A stretch of DNA of 64,000 nucleotides, taken from assembly GCA_034638255.1 (NCBI GenBank), contig JAWPGT010000003.1, forward strand, positions 1,116,001-1,180,000. The letters run 5' to 3'. Shown piece by piece: positions 12,382 through 23,092 of this stretch. Made by a program: the position numbers and the translations under genes. The notes under the pieces were generated by a model. That model did no database searches and was not told the DNA's origin. It worked only from the letters and a program-made list of their open reading frames with translations. Source of the stretch: Coprinus comatus (Eukaryota; Basidiomycota; Agaricomycetes; Agaricales; Agaricaceae). Each line of letters begins with the position of its first letter. Positions within the stretch are counted from its first letter, which is position 1.

Positions 12382-13995
12382 ATGAATTCAGATAGCATAT
12401 GGGTAGAGGACATTCCAGCCGAGATTTTAGGCTCAATCTGCCTTTACCTAATTCCTCCCCCAGTCTCTTGCATATATCATATTAAACCCCCCTGCCTCCG
12501 AGATATTATAAACGCATCTCAAGTATGCCAACGGTGGTATGATATCATCACGTCGAACCCCATGCTATGGAATACTAGCATTGATCCACACCACCCGTGC
12601 CCAGAATGGACAAACTTGCTACTCCATCGATCAGGCTCGTTACCGATCACGTTCTTAAATACAACGGAAAACGAAACCCCCAAGGAAATGTATCATGAGA
12701 TGCAATATGCAGATAAACTTTTGCAATACATCCCATTACCCCGAGGTCAAACCCTACAGAACAACATCCCGCATCATTGGCCACACCTTTTGTCTCTATG
12801 CCTAACTCACCCAATCCTATTGGAAAATTTTCCGGATCCAGGAATGTCTCAACTTTCGATACTACACTTCCATTCCTGCTTTGTTTCACGCCCATATCAA
12901 ATCACTCAATTTGGCGCGACTTTGAAAGAGCTTCGTATCACGGATCTTCGCCTCCGACTAACCCAACCCTCTCTTAACTCATTAACTAGTATAATTGAAG
13001 GTCTTCCAAATCTGAGAAGACTTTATATTCGCAACTCCATTCTCGGTAAAGATACCCAAGATAACGAACCATTCAAGCCAATAGTAACTCTCAACTTGGA
13101 AGATTTTTTCTTAGAGGAAGATGCCAAAGCTTGTCTGCGCTTGTTACAACGCATCGACATTAGCACGACGACACGAGCTCTCAGCATTGATACCACAATT
13201 TACTCCAATCACGACAACCGTGAAACAATATTGGACCACCTTCTACCTCTTGATAAACTTCATCGGCGCCTTCTTGGTCAACATTTGGTTCTATCAATTA
13301 GTTACGATTATATGGTTGTTTCCGGCTTCGATAAGAATGAAGAATCATTCAACCCTCATATTCCTCGATATACATGGAAAAAATCCGTGTTGGATACACA
13401 AGAGACTACCAACTTTCAGTATGGTTATTTGTCTTTCGCTATCGTCGATATCATATCCCATATTTCTTCTTTCCTCCCACACATTCAACCACTACTCGAT
13501 AATATTGAAGTCATTGACATGTGGAGTATCTTCGGGTATATGTCATCCCACCCCTTGGACGAATTTTATACTTCTATCATTGAATCGGCGAGACGCGTTA
13601 GATGTATCATAGGTGTCAACAGAGAGTTGTGGAGTTTCATGTATGAGGAGGTAATGAAGAAAGTTGGCAATTTGGAGGAATACGACCGCGATACCGATAC
13701 CGATACCGATATTAATATTGAAGACACTACTACCCACCGGAGTTATATTTTGGCCAATTTGGAAGTACTAGTCCTTGTGGATGACGTTGAGAGAGACCAA
13801 GAACGTTGCGTCATGTATGATGACTTTGGAGATGATTTGATTCACTTTTGTTCTACGCTACAAACTTTGGGATCACCTATTTGTTATATCAAGATTTACT
13901 CACCCTGTACGAAAGTTCCAGAGACATTGACTAAAGAGATGAGTCGATTGGGTGTTACTTTAGAAGTTGAAAAAATTGAGGATATTTATGTGTAG
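12382..13995 (+). CDS. F-box protein with leucine-rich region (type B), intact
   Basis: Single-exon gene of 537 codons if started at 12382 (MNSDSIWVEDIPAEILGSIC). An in-frame ATG also exists at 12307, but the homologous dead copy at 26341 begins at the position equivalent to 12382, so I prefer that start. The F-box reads IPAEILGSICLYLI and then INASQVCQRWYDIITSNPML, the common basidiomycete F-box layout. Leucine-rich segments follow (LSILHFHSCF, LKELRITDLRLRL, IIEGLPNLRRLYIRNS), suggesting a curved LRR substrate-binding domain. Near residue 460 there is a short (DT)n run from a GATACC repeat at about 13690. It diverges from the broken F-box gene starting at 12221, with only about 160 bases between. 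Probable role: substrate adaptor of an SCF ubiquitin ligase; target unknown. Confidence 0.82.
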   Translation: MNSDSIWVEDIPAEILGSICLYLIPPPVSCIYHIKPPCLRDIINASQVCQRWYDIITSNPMLWNTSIDPHHPCPEWTNLLLHRSGSLPITFLNTTENETPKEMYHEMQYADKLLQYIPLPRGQTLQNNIPHHWPHLLSLCLTHPILLENFPDPGMSQLSILHFHSCFVSRPYQITQFGATLKELRITDLRLRLTQPSLNSLTSIIEGLPNLRRLYIRNSILGKDTQDNEPFKPIVTLNLEDFFLEEDAKACLRLLQRIDISTTTRALSIDTTIYSNHDNRETILDHLLPLDKLHRRLLGQHLVLSISYDYMVVSGFDKNEESFNPHIPRYTWKKSVLDTQETTNFQYGYLSFAIVDIISHISSFLPHIQPLLDNIEVIDMWSIFGYMSSHPLDEFYTSIIESARRVRCIIGVNRELWSFMYEEVMKKVGNLEEYDRDTDTDTDINIEDTTTHRSYILANLEVLVLVDDVERDQERCVMYDDFGDDLIHFCSTLQTLGSPICYIKIYSPCTKVPETLTKEMSRLGVTLEVEKIEDIYV

Positions 13996-15534
13996 TGTAC
14001 TTATGTAGTACCTATTACTTTTCGTTACCAGTTTTACCTATGGCAATATTCAGATGACTAGTATACTCGGAATATCCAATAAAACGCGGGGAGTTGATGT
14101 GGAAGATATCAAATCCGAATCCAATTATATTTCTTTGAATAGTCACACTGCCAACTGACAACCTTCGCACATTCAAGCACATACATAATTTATTGTGCTA
14201 TCACTTATGTACTAGTAACACACGCACGATGTTCGGTGAACAAGAGAAAAAAATTCGAGGCCCCACTCCAAATCCCACAAGTTGCAAAGGTCGTGTGTGT
14301 GAGAGAAAGAGAGTCCAAGGAGTCCAGACCCACCAAGAACAAGGTACCACTAATGAATTCGAAGTTATTCACGGACCGACCCAAGTGCTGAAAATTTCTT
14401 TTACTAGTAAAAGAAGAGAAGAGAAGAATTGATTTTTTTTGCCCTTTGTCCTACATAATAGTATGCATGTGAGAACGTTAACATAGATCTATCAGACGGA
14501 ATCGAAGCTTGATATTTACGTGTGGGATTCAAGTAATAAATCCCTAGAATATTCTTTTGTGAGTTCCCAGGAGTTCCCTGGTAAACTAGTGAACCGTACT
14601 CTCACATTCACACACACAAATCAACAGGAAAGCTCAATCAAATCAATTCACAAAAATCTATCCTACAAACAAAACATCCAAAAGAGCGCAATAACATCAG
14701 TATACAACACAAACAAATTCGCCACAGAAGAATCCCCCCAGATAATCGAATTCCAAATGATCCAAAAAAAAAACACGAACTCAAAACCAAGAACCAAAAC
14801 CCATACATAACCAAAAAAAAAAAAACATCAGACAGCGACAAAAAACCAGACAAAAAAAGAAAACCTCCCTCAAGGTCCCGCTGCTCAAACCTAAACAATT
14901 TTAAAAAATCATTCAGGGAGCAAGGTACGGCCTAAGAAATGGTTATTCTTTTTTAAAAATGGGTCGCGATATCTTCAAATCGTTTCTTTCTGTATTAGTT
15001 GTTGAATTTCGGTGTCGTCCTCAGATGGTGGTGACTGTTGGTGTTGGTGTTGGCGTGTAGGGAAGATGATGCGGAGGGGAGAATGAGGGGGACAAAGGGA
15101 ATTTGTTTGGAATGTGAAAGGCACAATGGATGATGAAGATGAAAGAAAAAAGATGAACGAAAGAAAGAATTTCCTGTATGAATAAAAAAAGACGAGAAGA
15201 GAAGAGACGAGAGAGGAAGGTATAGAAGGAACAAATAGATAAAAGAGACAACATAGTACAACCGAAAGTCCAAAACAGAGAGAAGAAAAATCATATGGTA
15301 CAGAAAGAGAATAGATAGATAGATAGCAGTGATGAAAGATTCGAAAGATACCATAGGCAGTTTTGATTCTCGTCGCAGCAAGGCATTAATAGTCTAATGT
15401 TGACCTAGTCATAAGAGGTCGAGATGAACAACGTCGGAACAGGGAATGGAAATAAATGACCAAGTCCGGAATAGCTACCAAGCGCAGAACGAGATATTTA
15501 TTGAGGAAGACATGACAATGACCGACTTCAGAAA
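13996..15534. other. Intergenic region with polypurine tract downstream of the bZIP gene
   Basis: No convincing gene. Open frames at 14193-14432 and 14520-14810 are low complexity without homology features. A-rich runs lie at about 14765-14830. A strand-asymmetric purine tract (GAAAGA/GAGAAGAGA type) lies at about 15110-15330, including a short GATA repeat near 15311. The part next to 15535 is likely the 3' untranslated region of the bZIP gene on the minus strand, where it reads as pyrimidine-rich. Confidence 0.5.
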
Positions 15535-16715
15535 TTAGAAGACGGCATTCATGCCTTCAAGCTCGTTCCACGAGAGAAGTCCCATATCGACAACGTTATT
15601 CAAAAAGTCTTGACTGGCTGACTGTTGTGCCTGTGGTTGCTGCATCGTTGTGATGGAATCCAAAAGCCTTTGCATCTCAATCTCGTTTGCCCAGTCAACG
15701 GAGGAAGCCTCCGCAAGGACAAGCCCATCATCAATGGATGCCACGTCCATTTGTTCCCTCGTCTCGGAATGATCCTTCTCCAAACCACTTGGAGTTGTCT
15801 CTTTATGCCCTTCCTGCTGCTCTGGCTCCTCAGCGTTCACCGTCTCGCCAGAAGGAACAGGGACGAGAATTTCCCTGAAGAGCTCCTCCATCGCCTGTTC
15901 GTCGATCGAGCTCTGCGGTCCCTGACTCGTAGGTTGCCCAGCGCCCAAGGAGTCAACGATTGTCGATTCGAGTGTTGCAAGCCCACCCGCTGCAGGGACA
16001 CCAAGTCAGGCTTGGTGGTCGCCACCCGTGCTGAGTGGCGAGTGGAATCTTGCGAAACACTGGTCGTCGATTTCTCGTCGGTGATCAAGGGGAATTGGGG
16101 CTGGGAAAGTCGGGAGTCTGAGCTGGTGCTGGATGTGGGGACGAAGACGGGAGTGGAGGAGGGGGCGGAGACTGAGATTTCCATGTCGAAGTCAAGGGAG
16201 GAATGTGAAGGGGCTGGGGAGGGAAAGGCGGCGGCAGGAGTTACGAGGGTTTTTGAGGGTGTTGACGGAGAGGCAGAGACTGGTGCCAGACCAGTAGGCA
16301 GGCCTTGAGCAGCGAGAGCTTTGACAACAGCATCCCAGCCACGCTCAAGAGTCCGGATGCGTTCCTTAAGTTCGGCGTTTTCTCGCTCTCTCGCAAGATC
16401 CTCGGCCGATTTTACCGGAATAGATGTGGGAACTGCAGGGGCTGGGTGGCCTTGGGTGAGAAGGTTAATGGAGAGACGTAGCTGGCGGTTCTCATCCTCA
16501 AGTTCCGACACACGGCGCTCGAGATAAGAGAACTGGGCCTTTCGACGGTCACGAGAGTTCTGGGCAGCGATGCGGTTACGATGAGCACGTGCCTCCTTGC
16601 GCTCTTCAGAAGAGATGTCGGAGCGAGCTCGTTTGCGGGGAGGGGGGTCAGAGGGACCGGGGGAGGGAGAGGGAGAGGCAAAGGAGAGGGCGGAGGGGTT
16701 GAGTGAGTCTGTCAT
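15535..16715 (-). CDS. Hac1/Xbp1-like bZIP transcription factor, likely unfolded-protein-response regulator
   Basis: Nuclear DNA-binding factor. The start at 16715 (MTDSLNPSALSF) is preferred over the upstream ATG at 16862 because a short Ser/Pro-rich stretch then leads directly to the basic region. The basic region reads KEARAHRNRIAAQNSRDRRK, with the N-x-x-A-A-Q-x-S/A-R-D pattern of Xbp1/Hac1. The leucine zipper begins YLERRVSELEDENRQLRLS, with a second coiled segment near residues 150-175. The first frame (292 residues unspliced, stop at 15837) and the second frame (ending FLNNVVDMGLLSWNELEGM at 15535) are joined perfectly by removing 77 bases between two Ire1-type motifs, giving 367 residues. 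This two-frame layout with an acidic C-terminal segment is typical of Hac1-class genes. The bZIP identity is secure; Hac1 orthology and the unconventional splice are inferred. A long purine-rich region lies downstream of its stop. Confidence 0.85.
15916..15992 (-). other. Candidate Ire1-type non-canonical intron (77 nt) in the bZIP mRNA
   Basis: On the minus strand, CTG|CAGC cuts between 15993 and 15992, and CCG|CAGA cuts between 15916 and 15915. Both fit the CNG|CNGN loop consensus of XBP1/HAC1 splice sites. Their spacing removes 77 bases (2 mod 3), the first cut falls exactly after a codon, and the frame continues as QSSIDEQAM to the stop at 15535. The first loop is flanked by C-G, C-G and wobble pairs; the second has only a weak stem with an A/G mismatch. 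A conventional GT-AG intron of the same phase (for example about 65 bases starting at GTGGGC) is also possible. Confidence is therefore moderate. Confidence 0.5.
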
Positions 16716-17054
16716 GGTGTGTTGGAGGGTCGTGGCAGGAGAGACAGAATATGTACGAGTCAGGATACTGCGGACGCAGGACGATATACGTGGAAGTCGT
16801 GAAGAGCTCCATCCAATACGTGGCACTATATATCCCTGCCAAACACCGCCAAACACAGTCACGCTCTCATTAGTTGCCTAGGCGCACACAGGGGCTGGAG
16901 ATCTCCGGAGAAGCGATCTGCAGTCTGTCAGATTAGATTAAATATGGACATTCAATATCCTTTCTTGTTCCACCGAGGCTGGCGCGGCTATCCAAAATGT
17001 CCTATACAAGTCCCCACTCATCCAGCCCCCCTACTCCCCGCCCTTCCCTCATCT
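16716..17054. promoter_or_regulatory. Shared divergent promoter of the bZIP and 7-TM genes
   Basis: About 340 bases separate the two start codons. TACGTGG occurs at 16817-16823, overlapping a CCAAT at 16813-16817, and TACGTGG occurs again at 16787-16793. TACGTG is the core described for yeast Hac1-bound UPRE-2 sites. A TATATA lies near 16826-16834. Part of this stretch is likely the 5' leader of the bZIP mRNA, with an in-frame upstream ATG at 16862. The motif assignment is by eye and short motifs occur by chance. Confidence 0.4.
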
Positions 17055-20000
17055 ATGCCCAACACGCTCCAGGTGATACCCCCCGCTCTCTGTTTCATTC
17101 CCTCCGTCGTCGCTCTCGTCCTCGCAGCTCGCGTTGCATGCTCGGCCTCGTCGCACAGGTCCCCCCTTCTTTCTTGGCTCGTAATTTTCCTTCTTGCAAT
17201 CTTCGAGTCGACAGCAGGAATAATAGGCCTTAATGCGAGCACCGGTTTTTTCGCACTCTACAAGGCTGAACTCGTTGTCCAGACGTGCTTATATGCATTA
17301 TGTACGTCGCGGTAGATTCCATTAGCACCTTATACTCACGGAGGAACGCATATATGCGTTAACAAGTGGGGGTGTCCGTACTGTATCTGGCTTATACTTA
17401 CAGCAATCCCATCCCGTGGCTTCCCCCAAGCAAACGGGCGAGTCCCTGCACTCTCGTCCTGTCACTTTTCCTTTCTTGCGGTGAGCATGTTTCAGGTACT
17501 CGCCGCGCATATACTCACCTTTCCCGCCCAGCAACCATCCTGGGACTAGCAGCTCCCTTTCTGTCGTCTATCCCTTCCATGGTCTCGCCCCTTGTCTTCC
17601 TAACTTTCACTCTTTCCACGATCCCCCTTCTCGCACATCTCATTCACGCACACCGTTCTAATCAGCCTCCAAATGCCGTTCACCCCAGATTGTCCGAACC
17701 ACGCAAGCTTCCGACCACACCAACCTCAATGACTAGCTATGCTTCTGTTTCCATATCGCCCAAAGTAAAACCAAAACCAGCAGGTTCTGCTTCGTCTACG
17801 AGGTTGCCCAATCTGAACACCGCGATTACCGTCCTCATACCACCTCCTCTTCCTTCTCCCGCGTCTTCGTCAGCATCATTCCCCTCCTCGTCCGACCAAA
17901 CCCACAAGCCAGGCACAGGACACAAGTCTCATGAAGGTCGCCACCACCCTAGTGGTTCTAGTTGTTCCGCCGTAACAGTTCCCTCTCCAAAATCAGCAAA
18001 GGTCCGGGACTCGACTTGTGATATTGGTATGGATGCGGATGTTCCAATTGAACATCCTCGCGGTTCTCATTTGTTAATTACCAAGACAAGTTCCTCGGGA
18101 ATTCGGGAAAAGGCTGGCTATATGCGCATACGAGCAAGAAACATCCTTCTTTTGCTATTGATAGCCCAGTTGTGCGCCGTACTCAGTGGTACCTTACTCT
18201 TGATCCTTGGGGTCAATGTTTTGAAGCCGAGCTCTATCACCCGAAATACTTCGCTTCTCCGAATTGTCGAAACTACTTTCACCATTATTTGCGTTTGTGG
18301 TTTCATGCAAGCCTTTTATTGTGAGGAAGCATGATCATATTTTTTTTCAATCACTCAGATTTTTTTTACAGTGCATGCATACCGCATGGAGAAAGATGGC
18401 GCAATTGTTCGCAGCCAAGGTGCTTCCGGGAGACAAGAAATGAAGCAGCAGGACGAAGAAGCCGGCGTCGATATGATGCCACGAGTTGACGGCGGGAATT
18501 ATCCGGCATGCCCAACCCAGAATAGTAGCAGGAATCTTGGCATCATGAAGGTTCCGAGTCCAAAGGCGGGTCCAAGAAAATTCAGGATGTTTAGCGGAAG
18601 TGATGTCAGCACTACGAAGAAGCATCAGAGATTCGCATCTGCTTCGTCCTCATTTTCATCGCCTCGACCCAAAAGGACACCGATCATCATCTTCGAGCCA
18701 AATACGGACACTAGGGGACCAAGTCGAGCCAACAGGTACTCAGAAGTTGAAGACGAAGGGATCGAATTGCCCATCCTTGTTAGCGGCGGTAATGCACATT
18801 TGCCCAGTCCACCTGCTACCCCTAGGATAAGGGACATCGGGTCACAATGGTCGCAGAAACAGACACAAGAGGAGGAAGAAGTACGAGTGGGTATCATGCG
18901 TCCGGAAATTAGGGTAAAGGTAGTCAGAGAAATGGAACCCAACAGGTACTTGGAAGTCGCGGCCGACGTTATTGATACAGCCTCGTCCGAGCCCGGGTGT
19001 TCTAGCCATCTAGCGGAAGATGGAACGAGCATAGAGAAGGTAGAGATAAGGAGTCCTCGCGTACAATTCTCTTGTCCAGTTTCGCCAACTCTTCCGAGTA
19101 TGGGCCCACAGTCACCAACCATCCGTACCCAATCTCCGACTATGTCTATGGGTTCTCCGAAATCACCGACTTTGTCATTTATGGGTAGTCCTACTTCACG
19201 GTCAGCGTGGAGGAGAGCGGAAAAGATAAGAGCAAGACTGAAAAGACCCTTGTCTACGCATTTGTACCCAGCTCGTTCTGCCAGTTCGGATCTGTTTTAG
19301 AAGGTCGACTGAGCCAAAATATACAACACAGGAGAACCGGTTCAAAGATTCACGAATGGTATCCCTTCACATCCAAAGCTGGTCGCAGAGAAGCAGGTTC
19401 AAGAGAAGGAGATGACTATAGTACCGGTCATGCTGACACCGCAGATTTTGTGGACTTGACTGATCCTTTTGCCAGCCCAACCCCAGGCTATGTGCTTCCG
19501 AAATGGGTCAATAGCGCGGCTTCAGAGGCAGGACATAGTGGTGGAGGATGTGAGGACGGGGAGAAGAACGCCTAAGGAAAAACAATATATGAAGGCTAAG
19601 GCAAGAGATAGTCCGAAGATGGGGGATGCTAGAAGCGACGATCATGGAATATGGAGTGATGAACGATGTTATCTGATCGGTGGAGGTGAGAGACCGTTGA
19701 TGAAGTCGAAGTCAACAAGCTGGGGAAAATTGCCAATGATTTCGGATACAAAGGAGCAAACTACCGTCGCTGATTTCCCTGCATCCTTGAGGAATAGTTC
19801 GTATGTATGTGGTACAAGTAAACCAAAACCAGAGACGAAAAAGGAGAGAGGTCCTGTTTTCAAAAGCGAAAGTAAAGCAAAGAAGGAGCGAGGGTCACCG
19901 AGATATGGGAAGAGGCCTGATTCACCATTCCCGATGGCGACGAAGGAAGATACTGAAAGTACACCTTGTGGTTTGAAGAGAACGGATTCACCTATGCCGC

Positions 20001-20593
20001 TAATTGAGAACAGGATTGGGTTGACTTTATCGAGGTCATCGTCCAGTTTACAAGCTAGTATTAAGAGCAAAGAGTCCCCAAGTTCTTTCAAACCACTTCC
20101 AACACGATTACAATCGCCAGAAGATGCTGATGTATTAGATGGTATAGGTGGTATGTCAAGGAGACGGCCTATTTCGCAAGTAATCCCACAAACAACAAGC
20201 GGAGAGCGAGGCAGAAACGTGAGAATCGAAGAAAAGCTGCAAGAGTTCCCAGTTATTAAAGACGCCAAAGGGCAACCTCCAAGAAGAAAACGCAATAGAT
20301 CGCCTGTTCCGTTGAAATCGACACCGCTACGCAGGAAAGGCTCTCCAATACCTATCCCTTTCAGGGCGTCTCCAACAAGTTCCAATAACACACGTCGACT
20401 AGCCGTCGGAGTACCGAGTAGCCCTGTTTCAATACCAAAGGAAAGCCCTCAATCATGGAAGAAATCATCGGAGAGCGAAAGACGTAGGGATTCTTTGAGA
20501 AAACAAATGGAGAAGGAGGATATATTGGAGGAAGTGTTGTTGGCACAGAGGTTATTGAGGCGGTTGGATTCGGCTTCTAACGATTATACGTGA
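17055..20593 (+). CDS. Seven-transmembrane protein with long third loop and long disordered tail
   Basis: I do not recognise a named family. Splicing the short introns joins hydrophobic halves into seven clear membrane segments: PPALCFIPSVVALVLAAR; SWLVIFLLAIFESTAGIIGL; ELVVQTCLYAL plus VSVLYLAYTY across an intron; CTLVLSLFLSC plus ATILGLAAPFL across an intron of about 51 bases at 17480-17530; SPLVFLTFTLSTIPLLAHLI; LLLLLIAQLCAVLSGTLLLI; and RIVETTFTIICVCGFMQAFY. Segments 5 and 6 are separated by about 150 Ser/Pro-rich residues, and after segment 7 some 700 mostly disordered residues follow, rich in SP motifs. The layout is receptor-like (GPCR-like) but no signature motif was seen. Later introns are about 18338-18372, 19265-19330 and 19490-19530; the last starts with a weak GTGCTT donor. 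The start could also be 16944. It shares its promoter with the bZIP gene. Confidence 0.68.
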
Positions 20594-21966
20594 TGAATCC
20601 TCGGGTCCATTGCCACTCTTCATTCGTTTCTCTTTGATTACTTGTGAAGGTTGTCTGTCAATTCCTGTTGTTCCCCCCTCCCTTTCTTGGTTGACGCGAT
20701 ACACAATTTTTGGCGTCGTTTCTTCATATTCACTTTTTTTTTTGAAACAAGTAGAAGAAATTAATGCCTGGTTTTTTTCGGTTCTTATTATTTATGAATA
20801 TTAGTGAGTTCCTTTTGTACGTAGCCCATAACTCGTAGCACAGCATTTCCGTTGTAACAATAGTTTTCTCTTGGAAGAATAGATACATGAGTTTTTTTTC
20901 TCCGTCTTGTCTTGGGAATGTGCCAGATAAAGTTGAAGAGATCCAAGGTTCCGCCGGATAGGTGGGACAGTGACACTGGCTATTTTCGTGGATTCTTGAT
21001 TCTTGAGATTGAAAACTTCTAGGGAAGTCGAGGAGCGGTCAGCCAATAATTTTAATTTAGATATTTGAGGTGAGGTGATAGAAAGGAGAAGTTGAAGTGT
21101 TGAAGCTTTAGATAGACGAAGACAGGGAGATAGAGATTAAAGTAGATAGAGATAGACGGGGACAGGAACAGGTGGAAGAACACGTCGCGTCGCGTTCGTT
21201 CCCCGATGGTTGGCTGTAGTCTGTTGCGATGCAACGGTGGGTGGTGGTTGGTTTCGAGGTGTCACGGAGTCACGAGAAGTGGTGACTGTCAGGATTCAGG
21301 AACGTATAAAAATTGTGTTTTGACATATGACTTGCGGGATTTTCGGTGTTTTTTTGAAGTTTTGGTTTTTAGGAGGTTTTATGTTTGGTTTTTCCAGTTC
21401 CTACAGCTTCCTCACAAATATGTACTTGAAGCTGGTCAAGGTGCGGAACATCTTGATTGGATTATTGATTCCAATATATGTTACTGAGGTCGGTAAATAG
21501 GTACAAATACATCTTCTTGAGGGTTCTCAACTTCCGTATCTCTCAATATTTTGGGGTTTGGACTTTTTACGAAACGCGCGAACGAGGAGGAAACGGAAAC
21601 GGAAAACAAGAATACAACTTTTTTTAGATCTCACTGTCATTCTTGGAGCTTGGAGAGTCAACACTGTTCTGAATCTATTAACTGGAATTCAAGAATCAAG
21701 AGAATCGAGATTTTGGCCTAATTTTTTATTTCCATTCTTTGTCCTTTCGGGCTACCGGCTTTTTGGAGGAAAGTTCAAGACGTACTCTAGCCTCTAGATC
21801 AAGTTTTCGACAATTGACATCGACGTCGACATATACAACAACACGTACAAACTCTTTGTATTAATCACCGACATCCATTCAAATCATCATATTCAGTATT
21901 CATTGCCTTCACCAACCTACCGATCCACCTAAAAGCCACTATCGCTGCTGCGGGAATAAATTAAAG
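20594..21966. other. Intergenic region, no gene seen
   Basis: Contains T-rich runs near 20735 and only short open frames of 60-93 codons without recognisable features. The last 150 bases before 21967 are CA-rich and probably hold the promoter and leader of the Rpp21-like gene. Confidence 0.5.
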
Positions 21967-23092
21967 ATGGCAAAGAAACAAAAGGATGGGAATGGGAGTG
22001 GGAAAGGGAAAGGGAAAGGAGATGGTGTACCGAATAGTGTACAAGGTGTTACGAATAGGGATGTTATGCAACGAATGAATTTTTTGTGGCAGGCTGGTGT
22101 CTACCTGAATGGGTTGGAGTTGTCGGGGTTAAGAGAGGTTGTTGGTGGTGATGATGATAGTGGTGGTGGTGATAATGATAATGATGGACAACGATCTGAA
22201 GGGATGCAGAGCGGGAAAGAGGAAGCGAGGGGAGAGGTAGGCAATGTGAATGTGAATAAGAGTGGGAGTGGGAATAAGATAAAATTGGAAGAAGGATGGA
22301 AGAGAAAGAGGAAGGTTTTGAGTACGAGTGATTTGGCTAGTTTTTATGTAAGGTGTATGAATATGGTTGGACAAAAAACGACGGTTAAGATGTATTTTTG
22401 TTTTTTTTTTTTTTTTTTTTTCTTTTTTGGTTTATTGTAAAGAATGAGACTGATCGTATTCGTGTATTTTATTTTAGGGATCCGGGAGTGAAAAGAACAA
22501 TATGTAGAGGATGTGATGGAATTCTTATTCCCGGTATAACTTCACGTACACGTATACGACGTGAGTACTCTTTCGATCCCCCTCTATCGTTAATAAAATA
22601 TCTTCATTAATTTCATTGTGAAAAATAGCGAACAAGAATCATGGGCATTGTATGATTTATACATGTAATAGATGCAGAACGTCAAGAAGAATACCAGCAC
22701 CCGGTACTTTCGTAGAGAATCTAACTAATATCGAGACCAGTCACACTGATACCCAAACGATAACGATAACTCCAAAAAGTCAACAAAATCAAGTTAGTTC
22801 ACAGAAGGAGGAACTTCAGCTTCAACCCGAAACCGAGTCTACCGGTGTTGGGTCAAATGAAGACAAGGATGTGGATATAGTTTTTGAGCAGGTTGGTGCG
22901 AAGGTTAACCCCGAGGGCAAGGTGGACGGTCAGGAGAAAGGGACAGGGACAGGGACACAGAAGGGTAAGATGAAGAGGAAAAATAGGAATAAAAGTAGGA
23001 TACCACCTTTGTTTGCGAGAAGAAGTGCAGGGCATGTGGTTTTTAGAGGTGCAGCAGAGACTGTGGATATGGATGGTGTATATTGCGTGTGA
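21967..23092 (+). CDS. RNase P/MRP subunit Rpp21/Rpr2 family protein
   Basis: Zinc-ribbon protein subunit of ribonuclease P, which matures tRNA 5' ends in the nucleus. The start at 21967 gives MAKKQKDGNGSG and then NRDVMQRMNFLWQAGVYL, matching the helical N-terminal part of the family. After a Gly/Asp-rich linker comes SDLASFYVRCMNMVGQKT. An intron with a very long poly(T) tract (about 22392-22478) leads into DPGVKRTICRGCDGILIPG, and another (22561-22628) into MIYTCNRCRTSRRIP. The four zinc ligands are CRGC and CNRC, as in Rpr2/Rpp21/Snm1. The C-terminal 110 residues are extra: a Gln/Glu- and Lys-rich linker ending PLFARRSAGHVVFRGAA. Whether it serves RNase P or MRP cannot be decided from the sequence. 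Confidence 0.83.

Noticed and set aside
14193..14810. Plus-strand frames of 79 and 96 codons
   Set aside because: Low-complexity, A-rich translations in an intergenic region.
16716..16862. Upstream in-frame ATG of the bZIP gene at 16862
   Set aside because: The extra 49 residues lack bZIP-family features and overlap the motif-bearing promoter; the start at 16715 is more plausible, though not proven.
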